A stretch of DNA of 64,000 nucleotides from Acanthornis magna. Lineage: Eukaryota > Chordata > Aves > Passeriformes > Acanthizidae. Below are positions 34,764 to 46,063 of the stretch, piece by piece (within the stretch, counting starts at the first letter, position 1; every line of letters starts with the position of its first letter). The notes below the pieces were generated by a model, which was given only the letters and a program-made list of their open reading frames with translations, did no database searches and was not told the origin of the DNA. Position numbers and translations under genes: made by a program. The stretch covers positions 18,082,001 to 18,146,000 of the forward strand of contig JAWUZG010000056.1 of assembly GCA_036785705.1 (NCBI GenBank), given 5' to 3'.

Positions 34764-34780
34764 TATCTGCCCTCTGCTGG
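34764..34780 (-). promoter_or_regulatory. CTCF-like core motif
   Basis: The minus strand reads CCAGCAGAGGGCAGATA, which fits the vertebrate CTCF core (CCASYAGRKGGCRS) at every position. It lies in a non-repetitive island (34700-34920) in the 14.5-kb intron. Occupancy is untested. Confidence 0.55.
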
Positions 34781-35047
34781 AACCCGAGCCCGAGCTTCCA
34801 CGGATGAATTGGCGTGCATCATAATTAAATCATCAGGCCTGCCCTCTCCGTTCGCTCCGAAACGCCAGATCTGTGCCGTGGAAAAAGGATCGCCTTTCCC
34901 CAGATAATTAACTGCCCAAGTGGCCACGGTGGGCCCTGTGAGCCAACAGATGTTGAGCATCTTTTTCCAACCTCCTCATTCCTGCTCTTCCTGAGCCTGG
35001 AATGTTCTGCCACTGTCGCTTCATCCCCAGCTCCAGCAGAGCTCGTG

Positions 35048-35738
35048 GATTCATGGATTGATTCCTGGATTCATGATTAATTCATTCATGGATTTATGGA
35101 TTCATGAATTCATTCATGGATTCATTCCTGGATTCATGGATTCATTCCTGGATTCATGGATTCATTCCTGGATTCATGGATTCATCATGAATTCATTCCT
35201 GGATTCTTTCATGGGTTCATTCATGGATTCATGGATTCATTCCTGGATTCATGCATTCATCATGAATTCATTCATGGATTCATCAATAATTCATTCATGG
35301 ATTCATCATGAATTCATGGATTCATTCCTGGATTCATGGATTCATCATGAATTCATTCCTGGATTCATTCCTGGATTTATGGATTCATGGATTGATTCAT
35401 GGATTCATTCCTGGGTTCATTCTTGGATTCATGAATTCATTCCTGGATTCATGGATTCATTCCTGGGTTCATTCTTGGATTCCTGGATTCATTCCTGGAT
35501 TCATGGATTCATTCTTGGGTTCGTCATGAATTCATTCCTGGATTCACAGATTTCTGGATTCATTCCTGGATTCATGGATTCATTAATGAATTCATAGATT
35601 CATGGATTCGTTCCTGGATTTATGGATTCATTCCTGGATTCACAGATTCATTCCTGGATTCATTCCTTGATTCATTCCTGGATTCATGGATTCCTGGATT
35701 CATTCCTGGATTGATTCCTGGATTCATTCCTCTCTCTC
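35048..35738. repeat. GATTCATG / GATTCATTCCTG minisatellite
   Basis: Period 4-12: GGATTCATTCCTGGATTCAT alternates with ATGGATTCATGA. About 690 bp. A Trp/Ile/His/Ser-rich frame stays open because the units are multiples of four that cycle without stops. Confidence 0.96.
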
Positions 35739-35739
35739 A

Positions 35740-36610
35740 AAGCTCCCATGGATAATCTCGTTTCCTACACTAATATTAAATCTCCCTGATTTTTTCCCTC
35801 TACCTTTTAAAACTCTCTTTTATATTTCTCCCCCCTCTGGTGCCACTCAGTTACATAAAAGTTCATCCCAGAGTGATTAAATTAAGGTGAAGTTTTTAGG
35901 AACTTCCAAGCCATTACCAGAAATTAGGGAAGCGCTCGGGGTTATAAATAAAATTAAACGACAGCCTCGCCCTGTCTGTGGACGATTTTCCATGCAAAAA
36001 AACCCCCAACTATTAAAGCTTTTCTTCTTCAGCAATAATTGCTAGAGGTACAGAGTGGTAAAATATTATAATTCTTTAAAGTTAGTGCCACTCTGTGGCA
36101 TTACTGTGCCTGGTGCCATAAATCAGGGTGAGGCAGTAAAACCGGTGAAGGGGAAAACCTTTAATGGTTTTGTTTTTATGCAAAATTACATTGGATTTTG
36201 AGTGGATTTTTTTTTTTAACCTACCTTTATTTTCTCACGTGCTCGTGGTTAGGGATATGCCGTTGTTTAATAGCCAATTATTGGTGTTTGTCCTCGGAAA
36301 TTGAGACAAAGCGCTGTTGAAAAACCCTGGAAAATGATTTTGGGTACCTGCAAACATCAGCAATAATTCTTTCCACCTTTATACGCACCCTCTAATCTTA
36401 AAATAAATGCAGAAATTTCATTTTGCTGACATTTCTCTGGGTCCTTAAGTTACGATAAAGAATTGGCCATAGCCTGTTTTAATTCACTTTAATTGGTGTA
36501 GCTGCTTGTGACTGACAGATTTGGGAGATTAACCTGATTTTCCATGAATATTCTGAATAATGGTTATATCTTCATTAATTCCATTGCAAGAAACTGGAAA
36601 GTGAATAAAT
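35740..36610. other. AT-rich unique intronic island
   Basis: No tandem repeat. Includes TTTAATAGCCAATTATTGG and other AT words. Candidate non-coding conservation only. Confidence 0.4.
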
Positions 36611-36611
36611 C

Positions 36612-36692
36612 CAAGGTTGGACTCAGAGATTTAAGGTTGGGCTTAATCTTGGAGGTCTTTTCCAACCTGAATGATTCTGTTAAATTCCCATT
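36612..36692 (+). mobile_element. CR1 3' tail remnant
   Basis: GGCTTAATCTTGGAGGTCTT and TTCCAACCTGAATGATTCTG match a + strand CR1 terminus. It lies 260 bp before the Lys195 exon. Confidence 0.75.
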
Positions 36693-36953
36693 TATAGCTT
36701 TGTTTTCCTGCTGGGTCAAAGCCTTCAATGTGTGTATTTTATATCAAACATAAAGATACAAATCCTGACAAACGCCTCCCTTGTAAAGATATTTTTGCTC
36801 ACTTGCTTTCCTCAGTTTTCCTTTGGAAATGCTGGATAAAATTCTCTTTGCATAAAATCTGTGAGCTAGAAGTCAATTTTCTGTGGAATGAGTGTATTTA
36901 TATTACAGGGGAATTTGACATGAGCTCAAATTTTTTAATTTCTCCTCACACAG

Positions 36954-36993
36954 GGCCTACCATGTCCGAAGTGGAAAAATCCTGGCAGTGAAG
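36954..36993 (+). CDS. MAP2K5: MAP2K5 exon, catalytic Lys195 (residues 182-195)
   Basis: A 40-nt exon after acceptor CTCACACAG and before donor GTAAGA. One base completes Lys182, then AYHVRSGKILAVK follows. The final Lys is Lys195, which anchors ATP phosphates in the N-lobe. Arg replaces Pro in the HVPSG turn of the human protein as I recall it. The exon is isolated: the upstream intron is 14.5 kb and the downstream one 2.9 kb. It was found by protein match, since it is far too short to stand out as an ORF. Confidence 0.94.
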
Positions 36994-38260
36994 GTAAGAA
37001 ATTCCAGACTTTTTCTTTCTTCTCACTTTTCCCTGACCTCGCTTTCCTTCTCCTTCTGCGGATTGTTGGATCTCAGTTTGGTTTCTTGGATTAATTTATG
37101 TGGGAAAACCCCAGCCTGGAAATTTAATCATTCCCAATGGGCACAGATTCCCAAAATCCAGGGTTTTCCCTCAGGGAATTGTCTGGAGGTGCCACCACAT
37201 GTCCTTGGTGGCTCCATGGATGTTTCCAAGTGCAATCCTTATTTGGATTAAATCTGTAGGTTCAGATAATCCAAATTTTCTCTGAAATTCTGTTAAAACT
37301 GGTAAAAAAATAGCAACAGTGTAGCAGGTCTTGGGTGCAATTTGTTAATTAAATTACCCCTGTAAATGGAATTATTAGTACAAGTCATCTGCATGAAAAT
37401 CTCCCAAAAATGTCATTTTTCCCTTTATCAGGTTTTTTCCAATTTGACAATTTTGTTAAAACTCAAAGCAGTGGAGACTTGGAAAAAGAAATTGTTGCAT
37501 TCAAGCAATTCCAATTAAGAATTGGTCATCTAAAAAAGGGCATCTATTAAAATACTATTTATGGCAAAATTGCTTAAAAATGTGGAAAATTTTGTGTCAC
37601 ATATCCATTTTCCCATCCTCTTAAATTCTGGGACAATTGGGATAAACTGAAAGGATGGGAGAGGAGCAATGGTGAGAGCTGATGGCTTAAAGCAGGACTG
37701 GAGTGAAATGAAATTTAAAGATAAAAGGTTCTTGAAGATTTAAATGAAATATTTCTGTTTACTGGGCAAGATTTGTGGGGTTTAACCTCAGATTGTGCTT
37801 CCAGCCTGGCAGAATTTATGAAATTACTCATTCTGCCCAAGTTTGGGCTTTTCCTGAGGATCACAGAAATCCCTTCATCCCACTGGAAAAAATCTGCTTT
37901 TGATTTTCCTGTGAATTGCAGGGAAGCAAATTCTTCCTGCTGGGTTTGAAAGGAGTCTTCACCTGTGGAAAATACAGAAATAACATCCTGATAACTTCTA
38001 ATTATGGAAACTTAAGTTGTGGAGAAAGTCATTTTGAAAAGCCTTTTTGAGTGGTGATCATCCTGAACAGGAATTCCCTGCATTCTGATGGGCACAAAAG
38101 GACAGGAAATTCAATAAATATGATTTTTTTCATAATGAAAGTGGTTGAAAATCAGGTGCTCACAAGCTGGAGGTTGGGAAAGCTGCTCTGGTGGTGATTG
38201 GGGAATTGCTGTTAAAAAAATCACTTAAATAGTTCAATATTTCTGTAAAAACATCTAAAA
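36994..38260. other. Intronic unique sequence
   Basis: AT-rich with no repeat or coding match. Confidence 0.5.
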
Positions 38261-38261
38261 C

Positions 38262-38518
38262 TATATATTGAATAGAGCAAAGATAGAAAATAATACTTAT
38301 ATATTATAATAATATATTATTATATATTATATATATTATATAGTATATAGTATATATTATTTATGTTATATATAATTATATCTCTAATTTATATATTATA
38401 TATTATTTCTATGTTATTATAATGTATATATTATATACTATATAATATAGTATAATATAGTATACTATATATAATTAATTTCTATTATATATGATTATAA
38501 ATAATTATGATATTATAT
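38262..38518. repeat. TA-rich array with self-complementary segments
   Basis: TATATTATATAATATAG-type words over about 250 bp, almost entirely A and T and largely self-complementary. Confidence 0.93.
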
Positions 38519-39398
38519 GGTAATAAGAGCCCCAGAGCCCTGCTCATTCCAGGTTTGCTTTTTGGGGTATTTTGGGTACTGGGCACTGCTGGGCTCAGTG
38601 AAACCTTTGCAGGGAAATTCCTCACTGCGATTGGAATAAAATTTTTAATTTTATACCATTGAGAAGATGAAATTCTGGTGATCCTCAGTGAGCACAACTG
38701 GTGGTATCCCAGCAGATGAATTTTTAAGTTTTTCACGCCGGAAAAAATGTAAGTGAACATTGTTGGCAAATGATTATTGATCTGGACAAGTGTGTTAAAG
38801 GTTTCTTGGCAGTCCTGTGTTACACTTACAATTTAGTTTAGTGACAGCTTTTATAAATAAGCCCAAAGCAAACTCGGGGTTATTGGTTTTTCCTGGAGAC
38901 AGATCTCGGTGCCGTGTTTGGAAATGGGCTCCCCGCGTTCTGTTTTGTCAGCACTATTGCTGGAATATTTATTCTGCTAATTCTGCAAACTGACCGAGTT
39001 TTGCTTCCCTTTAGCTAAAAGTATGAAAGTGGGAAGGGTTGGGTGAGGGCAACCCGAGCCCCGTTTGGGTTATAGAGCAGAGATTAATTGAGTTTTCAGG
39101 GCTTCAGAGAATTGTGGCGAAGAATTCCACGTGAAATTTGACTTTCAGTGCCTGGGTCAGAGGGTCTGTCCTGAAAATGCTGAACGTTTGTGACTGTGGA
39201 AGTGCAGCCCCTTTGGCTGCAATCCCCGGGGCTTTGGTGCTGCTCAGCAGAGGGAATGGACTGGGCAGGGGTGGGCTGGTGTCTCAGATCAGAGAAAATT
39301 TTTTTAGGTGGAAAGTGTTTTGAGTAACTGGGGGAGGGCAGGAGGGTCCCTCTGGTCAGAGCTGCTCGGGGCAGGGTGGCTCTGGTGTTTCCCAAGGG

Positions 39399-39765
39399 CT
39401 GGAGCCCCTCTGGAGCCAGGCTGGGAGAGCTGGGGATGTTCCCTGGAGAAGGGAAGGACACAGGGAGAGCTCCGAGCCCCTGGCAGGGCCTGAAGGGCTC
39501 CAGGAGAGCTGCAGAGGGACTGGGGACAAGGCATGGAGGGACAGGACACAGGGAATGGCTTCCAGAGGGCAGGGACGGATGGGATATGGGGAAGGAATTC
39601 CTGGCTGGGCTGGAATTCCCAGAGCAGCTGTGGCTGCCCCTGGAGCCCTGGGATGTCCAAGGCCAGGCTGGAGCAGCCTGGGACAGCAGGAGGTGTCCCT
39701 GCCCTGACAGGGGTGGCCCTGGATGGGATTGAAGCTCCTTCCAACCCAAACCATTCCAGCATTAT
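39399..39765 (+). mobile_element. CR1-type LINE 3' fragment
   Basis: CTCTGGAGCCAGGCTGGGAG (39409) to CTCCTTCCAACCCAAACCAT (39735). This is the + orientation version of the minus copies at 4845, 6665 and 25063. It ends about 165 bp before the helix C exon. Confidence 0.9.
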
Positions 39766-39929
39766 CAGTCAATCCTTTCATTTCCATTTCCTTCCTGCTC
39801 AAATATTCTTTCCACCTCTTCCTCTCTCGCTATCCCACAAGGATTATTAGTCCGTGGATCCTGAGGTCTTTTATTCTGGAAAATTCCCTTGCCTTTCCCG
39901 TGAGCTCTGGTGGTGTCTCTGTGTTTCAG

Positions 39930-39998
39930 GTCATACCCTTGGATATAACACTGGAACTCCAGAAGCAGATCATGTCCGAGTTAGAAATTCTTTATAAG
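39930..39998 (+). CDS. MAP2K5: MAP2K5 exon, helix C (residues 196-218)
   Basis: A 69-nt exon in phase 0 at both ends, acceptor TGTGTTTCAG and donor GTATGG. It reads VIPLDITLELQKQIMSELEI then LYK. By alignment with MEK1, the Glu of SEL (residue 212) is the helix C glutamate that pairs with Lys195. Pro stands in VIPLD where I recall Leu in human. The next exon follows after only 94 bp. Confidence 0.95.
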
Positions 39999-40092
39999 GT
40001 ATGGAGGTTTTACCATTTGAACGATTCTCCCTTCAATTTTCTTACAGCAGACTTTAAAACAGCCTGGTGGTTTTTTCCCTTTCTTTTCCCAG
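39999..40092 (+). other. MAP2K5: 94-bp intron between helix C and hinge exons
   Basis: The shortest intron here: GTATGG donor to TTCTTTTCCCAG acceptor. It contains no repeat. A second pyrimidine-AG (TTTTCTTACAG, ending at 40046) lies inside, but using it would leave a 48-nt intron and add 46 nt out of frame, so it is unlikely to be used. Confidence 0.9.
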
Positions 40093-40174
40093 TGTGACTC
40101 CTCATATATCATAGGATTTTATGGTGCTTTCTTTGTAGAAAACAGGATTTCGTTGTGTACAGAGTTCATGGATG
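40093..40174 (+). CDS. MAP2K5: MAP2K5 exon, strands 4-5 and hinge (residues 219-245)
   Basis: An 82-nt exon after acceptor TTTTCCCAG and before donor GTGAGT, ending one base into Gly246. It reads CDSSYIIGFYGAFFVENRIS then LCTEFMD. It supplies the N-lobe strands and the hinge. By alignment with Met143 of MEK1, Thr241 is the gatekeeper. Leu replaces Ile in RISIC. Five ~105-bp tandem repeats start about 115 bp after the donor. Confidence 0.95.
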
Positions 40175-40289
40175 GTGAGTAGTGCATCCACTTTGCTTTT
40201 GATTGCTGAGTAATTCAAAGGGAGGTTTTTTTGGAGGATGAAATGCAGCGGTGTGACTTGAAAATGTGGATTATTAATAATGCTGCAGG

Positions 40290-40803
40290 TGGTTAAAAAG
40301 CCCGAGCAGGTTGGTGTAGGGACTGGGGACACTTCCCATGGAATGCTGCGTTCTCAATTCTGGTTGCTTTTATGGAAAATGTAAATAGTTAATAGTTAGA
40401 AACCCCGAGCAGGTTGGTGTAGGGACTGGGGACACTCCCCATGGAATGCTGCGTTCTCAACTCCGCTCGCTTTTATGGAAAATGTAAAGTTAATAGTTAG
40501 AAACCCCGAGCAGGTTGGTGTAGGGACTGGGGGACACTCCCCATGGAATGCTGCGTTCTCAACTCCGCTCGCTTTTATGGAAAATGTAAATAGTTAATAG
40601 TTAATAGTTAAAAACCCCGAGCAGGTTGGTGTAGGGACTGGGGACACTCCCCATGGAATGCTGCGTTCTCAACTCCACTCGCTTTTATGGAAAATGTAAA
40701 GTTAATAGTTAGAAACCCCGAGCAGGTTGGTGTAGGGACTGGGGGACACTCCCCATGGAATGCTGCGTTCTCAACTCCGTTCGCTTTTATGGAAAATGTA
40801 AAT
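40290..40803. repeat. Five-copy ~105-bp minisatellite
   Basis: CGAGCAGGTTGGTGTAGGGA starts copies at 40303, 40406, 40507, 40618 and 40719. Copies differ by an extra AATAGTTAATAGTT segment. It begins about 115 bp after the donor of the hinge exon. Confidence 0.95.
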
Positions 40804-41082
40804 AGAAGAGAAATAAACACCGCCTCAATTTGTGGTTTGCTGCTGGAGCCTCGCGCGCAATCTGTCGTCGCTGACAGAACAGCTGTTCCTCCCTCGCGGG
40901 TTTTGATAGCCACACCAGCTTTCCCTTTCGAGAACCCCATTAACCCAACGTCCTGGGTGTCTGCACTCCCGTGGAAATCGCCTCTTCATTGCCAGGCAAG
41001 GAGTGATTTTCTGTGCCAGCTGTTTGCCAGCTCTCAGCTCCTTCCCGAGCCCTCCTGCTCCTCCCCTCGGGAATCCTGGGCC

Positions 41083-41442
41083 GGAGATGTCCCCAAACCC
41101 AAACCCGGGGTGGTGGGGCTGTCCCAGGACATTGCTGGAGCGAGGAAATGTCCCCAAACCTGAACCCGGGGTGGCGGGGCTGTTCCAGGACATTGCTGGA
41201 GCAAGGAAATGTCCCCAAACTCAAACCCAAACCTGCTGTGGTGGGGCTGTCCCGGCACTCTGCCTGGGATTGTGGGACATTGCTGGAGCAAGGAAATGTC
41301 CCCAAACCCAAACCTGCTGTGGTGGGGCTGTCCCTCACTCTGCTTGGGACTGTGGGACATTGCTGGAGCAAGGAAATGTCCCCAAACCCGGGGTGGTGGG
41401 GCTGTCCTGGCATTGTGGGATATTCCTGGAGCAAGGGCAGGG
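41083..41442. repeat. Five-copy GAAATGTCCCCAAACC minisatellite
   Basis: Copies at 41083, 41143, 41204, 41291 and 41369, spaced 60-87 bp. Shared words: TGGGGCTGTCC and ACATTGCTGGAGCAAGGAAA. Longer copies add CTGCCTGGGATTGTGG. Confidence 0.93.
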
Positions 41443-41444
41443 AC

Positions 41445-42760
41445 AGTGCCCTGGGGACAGCAGTTTGTCACCCCTGGTGGCCCGGGGGGTTCTGTGGCTG
41501 TCCCTGAGTGCCCCAAGCTCAGCTCTTCCCACCGAGCAGGGTCTGCTCCCTGCCCCAGCCAGGCTTTCCACAAAGCCTCAGCCAAGCTGGGCATCAGAAG
41601 GAAAAGATCTCCCAAAGAATTTGCTGTGGAGGGGCGGAATTCTCTGTTTTTATGGCAGGAAAAAGCCCCAAAGCCAAAGGTGGCCCATGAAACCATGGAG
41701 CAGCTTCCTCCTGTCTGCTGGGGAGAGCCCTTTGGGGTTTTCGGGTGCATTTTGTTCCCTGCCTGTTCAAATGCTCTGTGGTTTCTCTCTGTTTACACCT
41801 CCACCTCCCTCCCAGCGGTGGCTGCTCCCTGTTTTCAGTGTTCTCACACATTCTCTGGGTGAAAAACTCTTTTATTCAAGGTTTTATTTAGAAAAACCAA
41901 ACCCCCCCGAGCGCAGTTCTTTGCTGTTCTGCTGCTGGGTGACTCCTTGCCCTCTCCCTGCTCTGCCTTGCAGCTACACACAGTTTACAAGGCTGTGCAA
42001 AGCCATAGTACACACAGCAAGGAGCAGCTGCTGCTGCCAGAACGAGCATCTGCCTGGAGTAGAGCTCCTAAAATTCAGATTGCGCTCCTGGAATTCAGAG
42101 ATTTGTCTGAATGTGATGGGCTGAATGCTCTGAATTCGTGTTTGGAAACATTTCAGCCTTTAGGGCGTGCACAGCACCATGGCAGGGTTTGCTGCCCGTG
42201 CACACATTGCTGGGAATTGTTCTGGAGATGACCTCTGCTCTGCCTCGTGGTGTGCTCTCCTTCTGGCAGAAAGCACCGGCAGTGCCTCAAAGCAAGAACA
42301 AAATGCAAATAAAGGGACCTTGCCTTGTTTTGTCCCCCCAGATCTTTAATTTTGATTCACAGAGATGCAGGTAAAGAGAAGAAAAAAACCCTTTTTCTCC
42401 TCCTGCAGATGAGCAGCTTTAACCTTGTCAAATTCTGAGCCCTTTTTGTTGTTTAATTTATATTTCCTGAATCCATATCCCATGGCTGCAGGTCCCAGGT
42501 ATTTCCCTCATGGATCACCTGGATGCAGGTGGATCTTTTGGGGTGCTCAGGGGCACCTGCAGGACCCCATTGGTGCTTCCCCAGCCCCTGCAGGCAGGAA
42601 AAACCCAAATAACTCAATCTCTTCAAATTCCTGAGGCTGAACTGACCTGGAGCAGCCTCCACCTGCCAACTGATTTTGAAATGAGCTTTCCTAGGCTTTG
42701 CCCCTTTATTTGCCATAAAGTTGGTGTTCTAAATGAAGGTGCTGATGCGGTACAAAAATT
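41445..42760. other. Intronic sequence without recognised gene
   Basis: A 373-residue plus frame (41003-42124) runs through here, but about a third of it is the minisatellite and the rest shows no domain, so it is not called. Confidence 0.5.
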
Positions 42761-42761
42761 C

Positions 42762-42840
42762 ACCATTTAAGGTATTCACCATTAAAGGTAATCCCATTTA
42801 AGGTTGGACTGGCACCATTTAAGGTAATCCCATTTAAGGC
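42762..42840. repeat. Short ACCATTTAAGGTA repeats
   Basis: CACCATTTAAGGTATTCACC and AATCCCATTTAAGG words recur four to five times up to the LTR border. Confidence 0.8.
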
Positions 42841-43092
42841 TGTGCACCGCAAACGACGAGGAGAATAAGCGATACAAGATCAATGTGATCAATGCAAGCT
42901 TTATTCTGACTATTTCTTAGATTCTCAGACTTCAGTACATTTTCCAGCAGCTAGCAGGTTTTACATGTCATTATGTCATTGGTTAGTAAGACTACTTGCC
43001 ACACCATTATTGTTACTTGCACACAGCTACATCACTTGTCCCCTCCCAGCTCGTGGTCCCTTAATCTGATGTTCTACATTCTTTTGACCACA
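42841..43092 (-). mobile_element. ERV-type LTR (about 252 bp)
   Basis: On the minus strand it starts TGTGGTCAAAAGAATG and ends GTTTGCGGTGCACA, so it has TG...CA ends. AATAAAGCTTGCATTG supplies a poly(A) signal, followed by a U5-like stretch. Just outside the start, GAAAGAGAAAT looks like a polypurine tract, so this would be a 3' LTR with a little internal sequence. No target-site duplication was found, so the far end of the element is unknown. Subfamily not assigned. Confidence 0.7.
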
Positions 43093-43300
43093 ATTTCTCT
43101 TTCATAAAATTCGGTGCTTCCCAGACCATCAAGGACACTGTCCTTGCAGCTTACCCTCAAGGTTTTGCTGGCACAATGCCTAGCCTGTATTCTGTGGTGG
43201 CAGAGGCTGCAAAAGCAGAGCCTCTAGCATATCCTGGTTCTGCTCTTCAAGCCATTTTTCAACAAGGTGCTGCAGTGCCCTGTTGCTTTTCTCTCCGTGG
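43093..43300 (-). mobile_element. Probable internal remnant next to the LTR
   Basis: The minus strand upstream of the polypurine-like tract encodes the end of an open frame (QHLVEKWLEEQNQDMLEAL and about a dozen more residues) that stops near 43180. It may be the 3' end of the retroelement's internal region. The frame upstream runs into the 43655-43905 minisatellite, so its start is not real. No retroviral domain is recognisable. Confidence 0.35.
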
Positions 43301-43654
43301 TTGCCTCTTTCCCTTGGGACTGCCGAGCACCTGGCGAGTTCCCTGTGGAAAATGTGTTCAGATGTGCTCAGACTGAGCCGGGAGTCTGTGCAGCTCTGGG
43401 AGCTGACATCAGTGGGTTTGGAAAACCCTTTGCAGATTTTTTCCTCCTTAGAAAAATGCCACATTTGTCCATTTGTTTGCAAAAAGATGCTTTCCTGCAT
43501 TTTTCCAGCAGCTCTTCCTTGAGTGCCTGCTGTGTGAGCCAGGTTCAGCAGTTTGGGGTTGAAAAGAGGTTTTTTTGGGTGCAGAATGTGAGGATGTGTT
43601 GTAGGGATGAATGGGAACCAGCAGCCATAGGATTGCCTTCTGTTGGGTTTTGGG

Positions 43655-43905
43655 ATGGGTTTTGACTCTATCTCTTGGGTTTTGGGATGGTTTTTGTCTC
43701 TATCTGTTTGGTTTTGGGATGGTTTTTGACTCCCTTTATCCATTGGGTTTTTGTGATGGTTTCTGACTCTGACTCTATCTGTTGGGTTTTTGAGATGGTT
43801 TCTGACTCTGACTCTATCTGTTGGGTTTTTGAGATGGTTTTTGACTCTGACTCTATCTGTTGGGTTTTTGTGATGGTTTCTGACTCTATCTGTTGGGTGT
43901 CTATG
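43655..43905. repeat. ~36-bp minisatellite, about seven units
   Basis: CTGTTGGGTTTTTGAGATGG and TTTCTGACTCTGACTCTAT recur. The unit length changes where GACTCT is lost. Confidence 0.94.
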
Positions 43906-44192
43906 GAGCTGCAGCCTTGTCCCACGAGAGATTTCCAAGGGGTTTGGAGTTCTCTCATTTTGCTCTCTGACCTGTGACTGGGAGCTTTTCCACCCTTTTG
44001 TTGTTGTTTTTGGGTGTTAATGCTGCCAGCAAAAATCCAAAGCGTGGCAAAAAGAGCCCTGAGTTCTGTTTGATGTGCTCGTGCAGGGTTTGGGCGATTT
44101 TTTATTAATAACCAAGGCCTTGGGGCCCTCGGGGCTGCAAATCTGGGGCACTGTTTCATGTGGCATCACCTGAGCGCTGTTTGTCCCTGCAG

Positions 44193-44254
44193 GAGGCTCT
44201 TTGGATGTTTATAGAAAAATTCCAGAGCACGTTCTCGGAAGGATAGCGGTGGCC
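44193..44254 (+). CDS. MAP2K5: MAP2K5 exon, GGSLD and helix D/E (residues 246-266)
   Basis: A 62-nt exon: acceptor TTGTCCCTGCAG, donor GTGAGT. Two bases complete Gly246, then GSLDVYRKIPEHVLGRIAVA. GGSLD is the MEK-family signature after the hinge, where the chain enters the C-lobe. Ile replaces Met in RKMPEH. It ends in phase 0, and the next real exon starts in phase 0 6.3 kb downstream; that intron contains the pseudo-exon triplicate at 49120-50240. Confidence 0.95.
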
Positions 44255-45560
44255 GTGAGTACTCTCATTGCTTTTCACCTCTCGTGTTTGAGTGTGGGTG
44301 TGACAAATCTCTGATTTGAGGGTTCCTGGGTCTGCAGGCAGTGGGAAAGGAGGGTCCTGCCTCTCTCCAGACCATTCCCTGGGCACAGGGACTGTGGGAT
44401 TGAGGGAGATTGGAGTGACCACCACAGGGCTGTCTGGAGGTTCCTGGGATGGGAGGTGGGATTGTCCTCTCCAGGGGGAGGCTGCAGGGAGACGCTGAAG
44501 TCCCATCCTTGTCCTTCTCTTTTCCTAGAACTCCATGATACGATTCTGTGTGAAAGGATGTGATAAATTGAGTGGGATGAGGAAAAAAAAAAGGATTTGC
44601 CGGAGGTGTGTGTGGTCACCTTCCTCCCCACCCGTGGTTCTGGGCTGAGGATGGAGCAGGGCTCCCAATCTTTATTCATCCTTTAAACCCTTCAGGGGGT
44701 TCAGGACCCCCCTGGGATCCTCTGTGTGCTGAGGGTGCGATTCCTATCCTGACTGCCTTTTTTCTACAGAAAGATTCCATCAGTTTTCCCTGCCAGGGTG
44801 GAGCTGGTTCCTGTTCCCAAAATGCAGCACAGAACAGATTCTCTGTGTTCTCCTCGAGGAGGGTGAAGGTTTTCCTCGTCCCTCACCCCTTCCACACCTG
44901 GGCAGCCACAGGGAAGAGTTAATAGGGGTCAGGAGTCTGTGATGGAGGAAGAACTCCCAAAATCTCCAGGGTGTGGCCTCAAGGTGTTGACAGCAGGATC
45001 CTTAAAGCCCCTGGTAGCTCATCCTTGCTAAAAATTCACTCACCGTGATTGAAAACTCAAATTACAGACCAACAGACAATTAACAAGGTAAAAAAACCCA
45101 TCTTTCCCCACAGCTGAACACAGGCTAATGACCAATGTCTCGGTGGATCTCACCAGGGAGGGAGATACTGCTAAACAATTGCTAAATGGAAGGAATACTT
45201 TGATAACTTCAGCAGTTTAAAGCATAACAAAGTTATTCTATCATGTGCCATTTAATTAAGTGCTGGGTTTTCACATTCATTATACATCAAGCTGACAATT
45301 TAAATCCTTTAATCCAACACAGGCAGCTATTTAGTCTCTGTTCGTTGTAATTCACAGCTCTCCTCTCCTCTTAATTTGTGTGGCCTGCCCAGGGTGATGA
45401 ACATCCCTCTCTGATGCTGCTTCCTCTGAGCAGCTTCAAATCTGCTCATTATGGACCTGGCAGCTCCTCGTGGAATCTCAGTGCTTTTCACCTCTGCTTC
45501 ACAGGAAAACGTTTCATCTCTTCCCATGGAGCAGGGAGTGGGGAGCTGATCAAATCATCA
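44255..45560. other. Intronic sequence without recognised gene
   Basis: 45040-45320 is AT-rich and unique. No repeat array or coding match. Confidence 0.5.
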
Positions 45561-45565
45561 TCCCA

Positions 45566-45590
45566 TGACGATGATGATGATGATGGTTTG
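45566..45590. repeat. GAT trinucleotide run
   Basis: GACGATGATGATGATGATGG, a short trinucleotide repeat. Confidence 0.9.
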
Positions 45591-45767
45591 ATAATCCTGG
45601 GATGGGCCTTCCATCATTCCTGCAGCTCCTCACTCCTTCTCCTTTTCCTCATCCCCCTCACACTGTGTGTTTAATCCATCCCCACCTCATCATTCCCTGG
45701 GGTTTGGCTCTCCCCTCTGCATTCCACAGGTGCTCTCCTCCACTTTCCTTCTCATCCACAATGCTGC

Positions 45768-45962
45768 TCCAACCCCACCTTCCATGTCTCCATGGCTGTG
45801 TTTTTCTGCTCCAGCCCCACCTTCCATGTCTCCATGTGTGTTTTTCTGCCCCACCTTTCATGTCTCCATGTGTGTTTTTCTGCTGCTCCAGCGTATCTTC
45901 CATGTCTCCATGTGTGTTTTTCTGCCCCACCTTTCATGTCTCCATGGCTGTTTTTCTGCTCC
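45768..45962. repeat. Minisatellite, ~38-46-bp units, five copies
   Basis: CCACCTTCCATGTCTCCATG and TGTGTTTTTCTGCCC recur; CCAGCC and GTATCTT variants occur. Confidence 0.93.
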
Positions 45963-46063
45963 CCTCGAGGTCACTGTGTCCTTGATCGTTCTGCTGGCGA
46001 GCCTGGCTCCCTGACATGGATCTTCCCTTCCCCTAGTTATTTCCTTTCCCAATTCCCCTGCCC

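Noticed and set aside
35058..35597. 179-codon Trp/His/Ile/Ser-rich frame
   Set aside because: Entirely within the GATTCATG minisatellite.
41003..42124. 373-codon plus frame, the longest in the window
   Set aside because: About a third is the five-copy minisatellite; the rest has no recognisable domain and lies inside a MAP2K5 intron.
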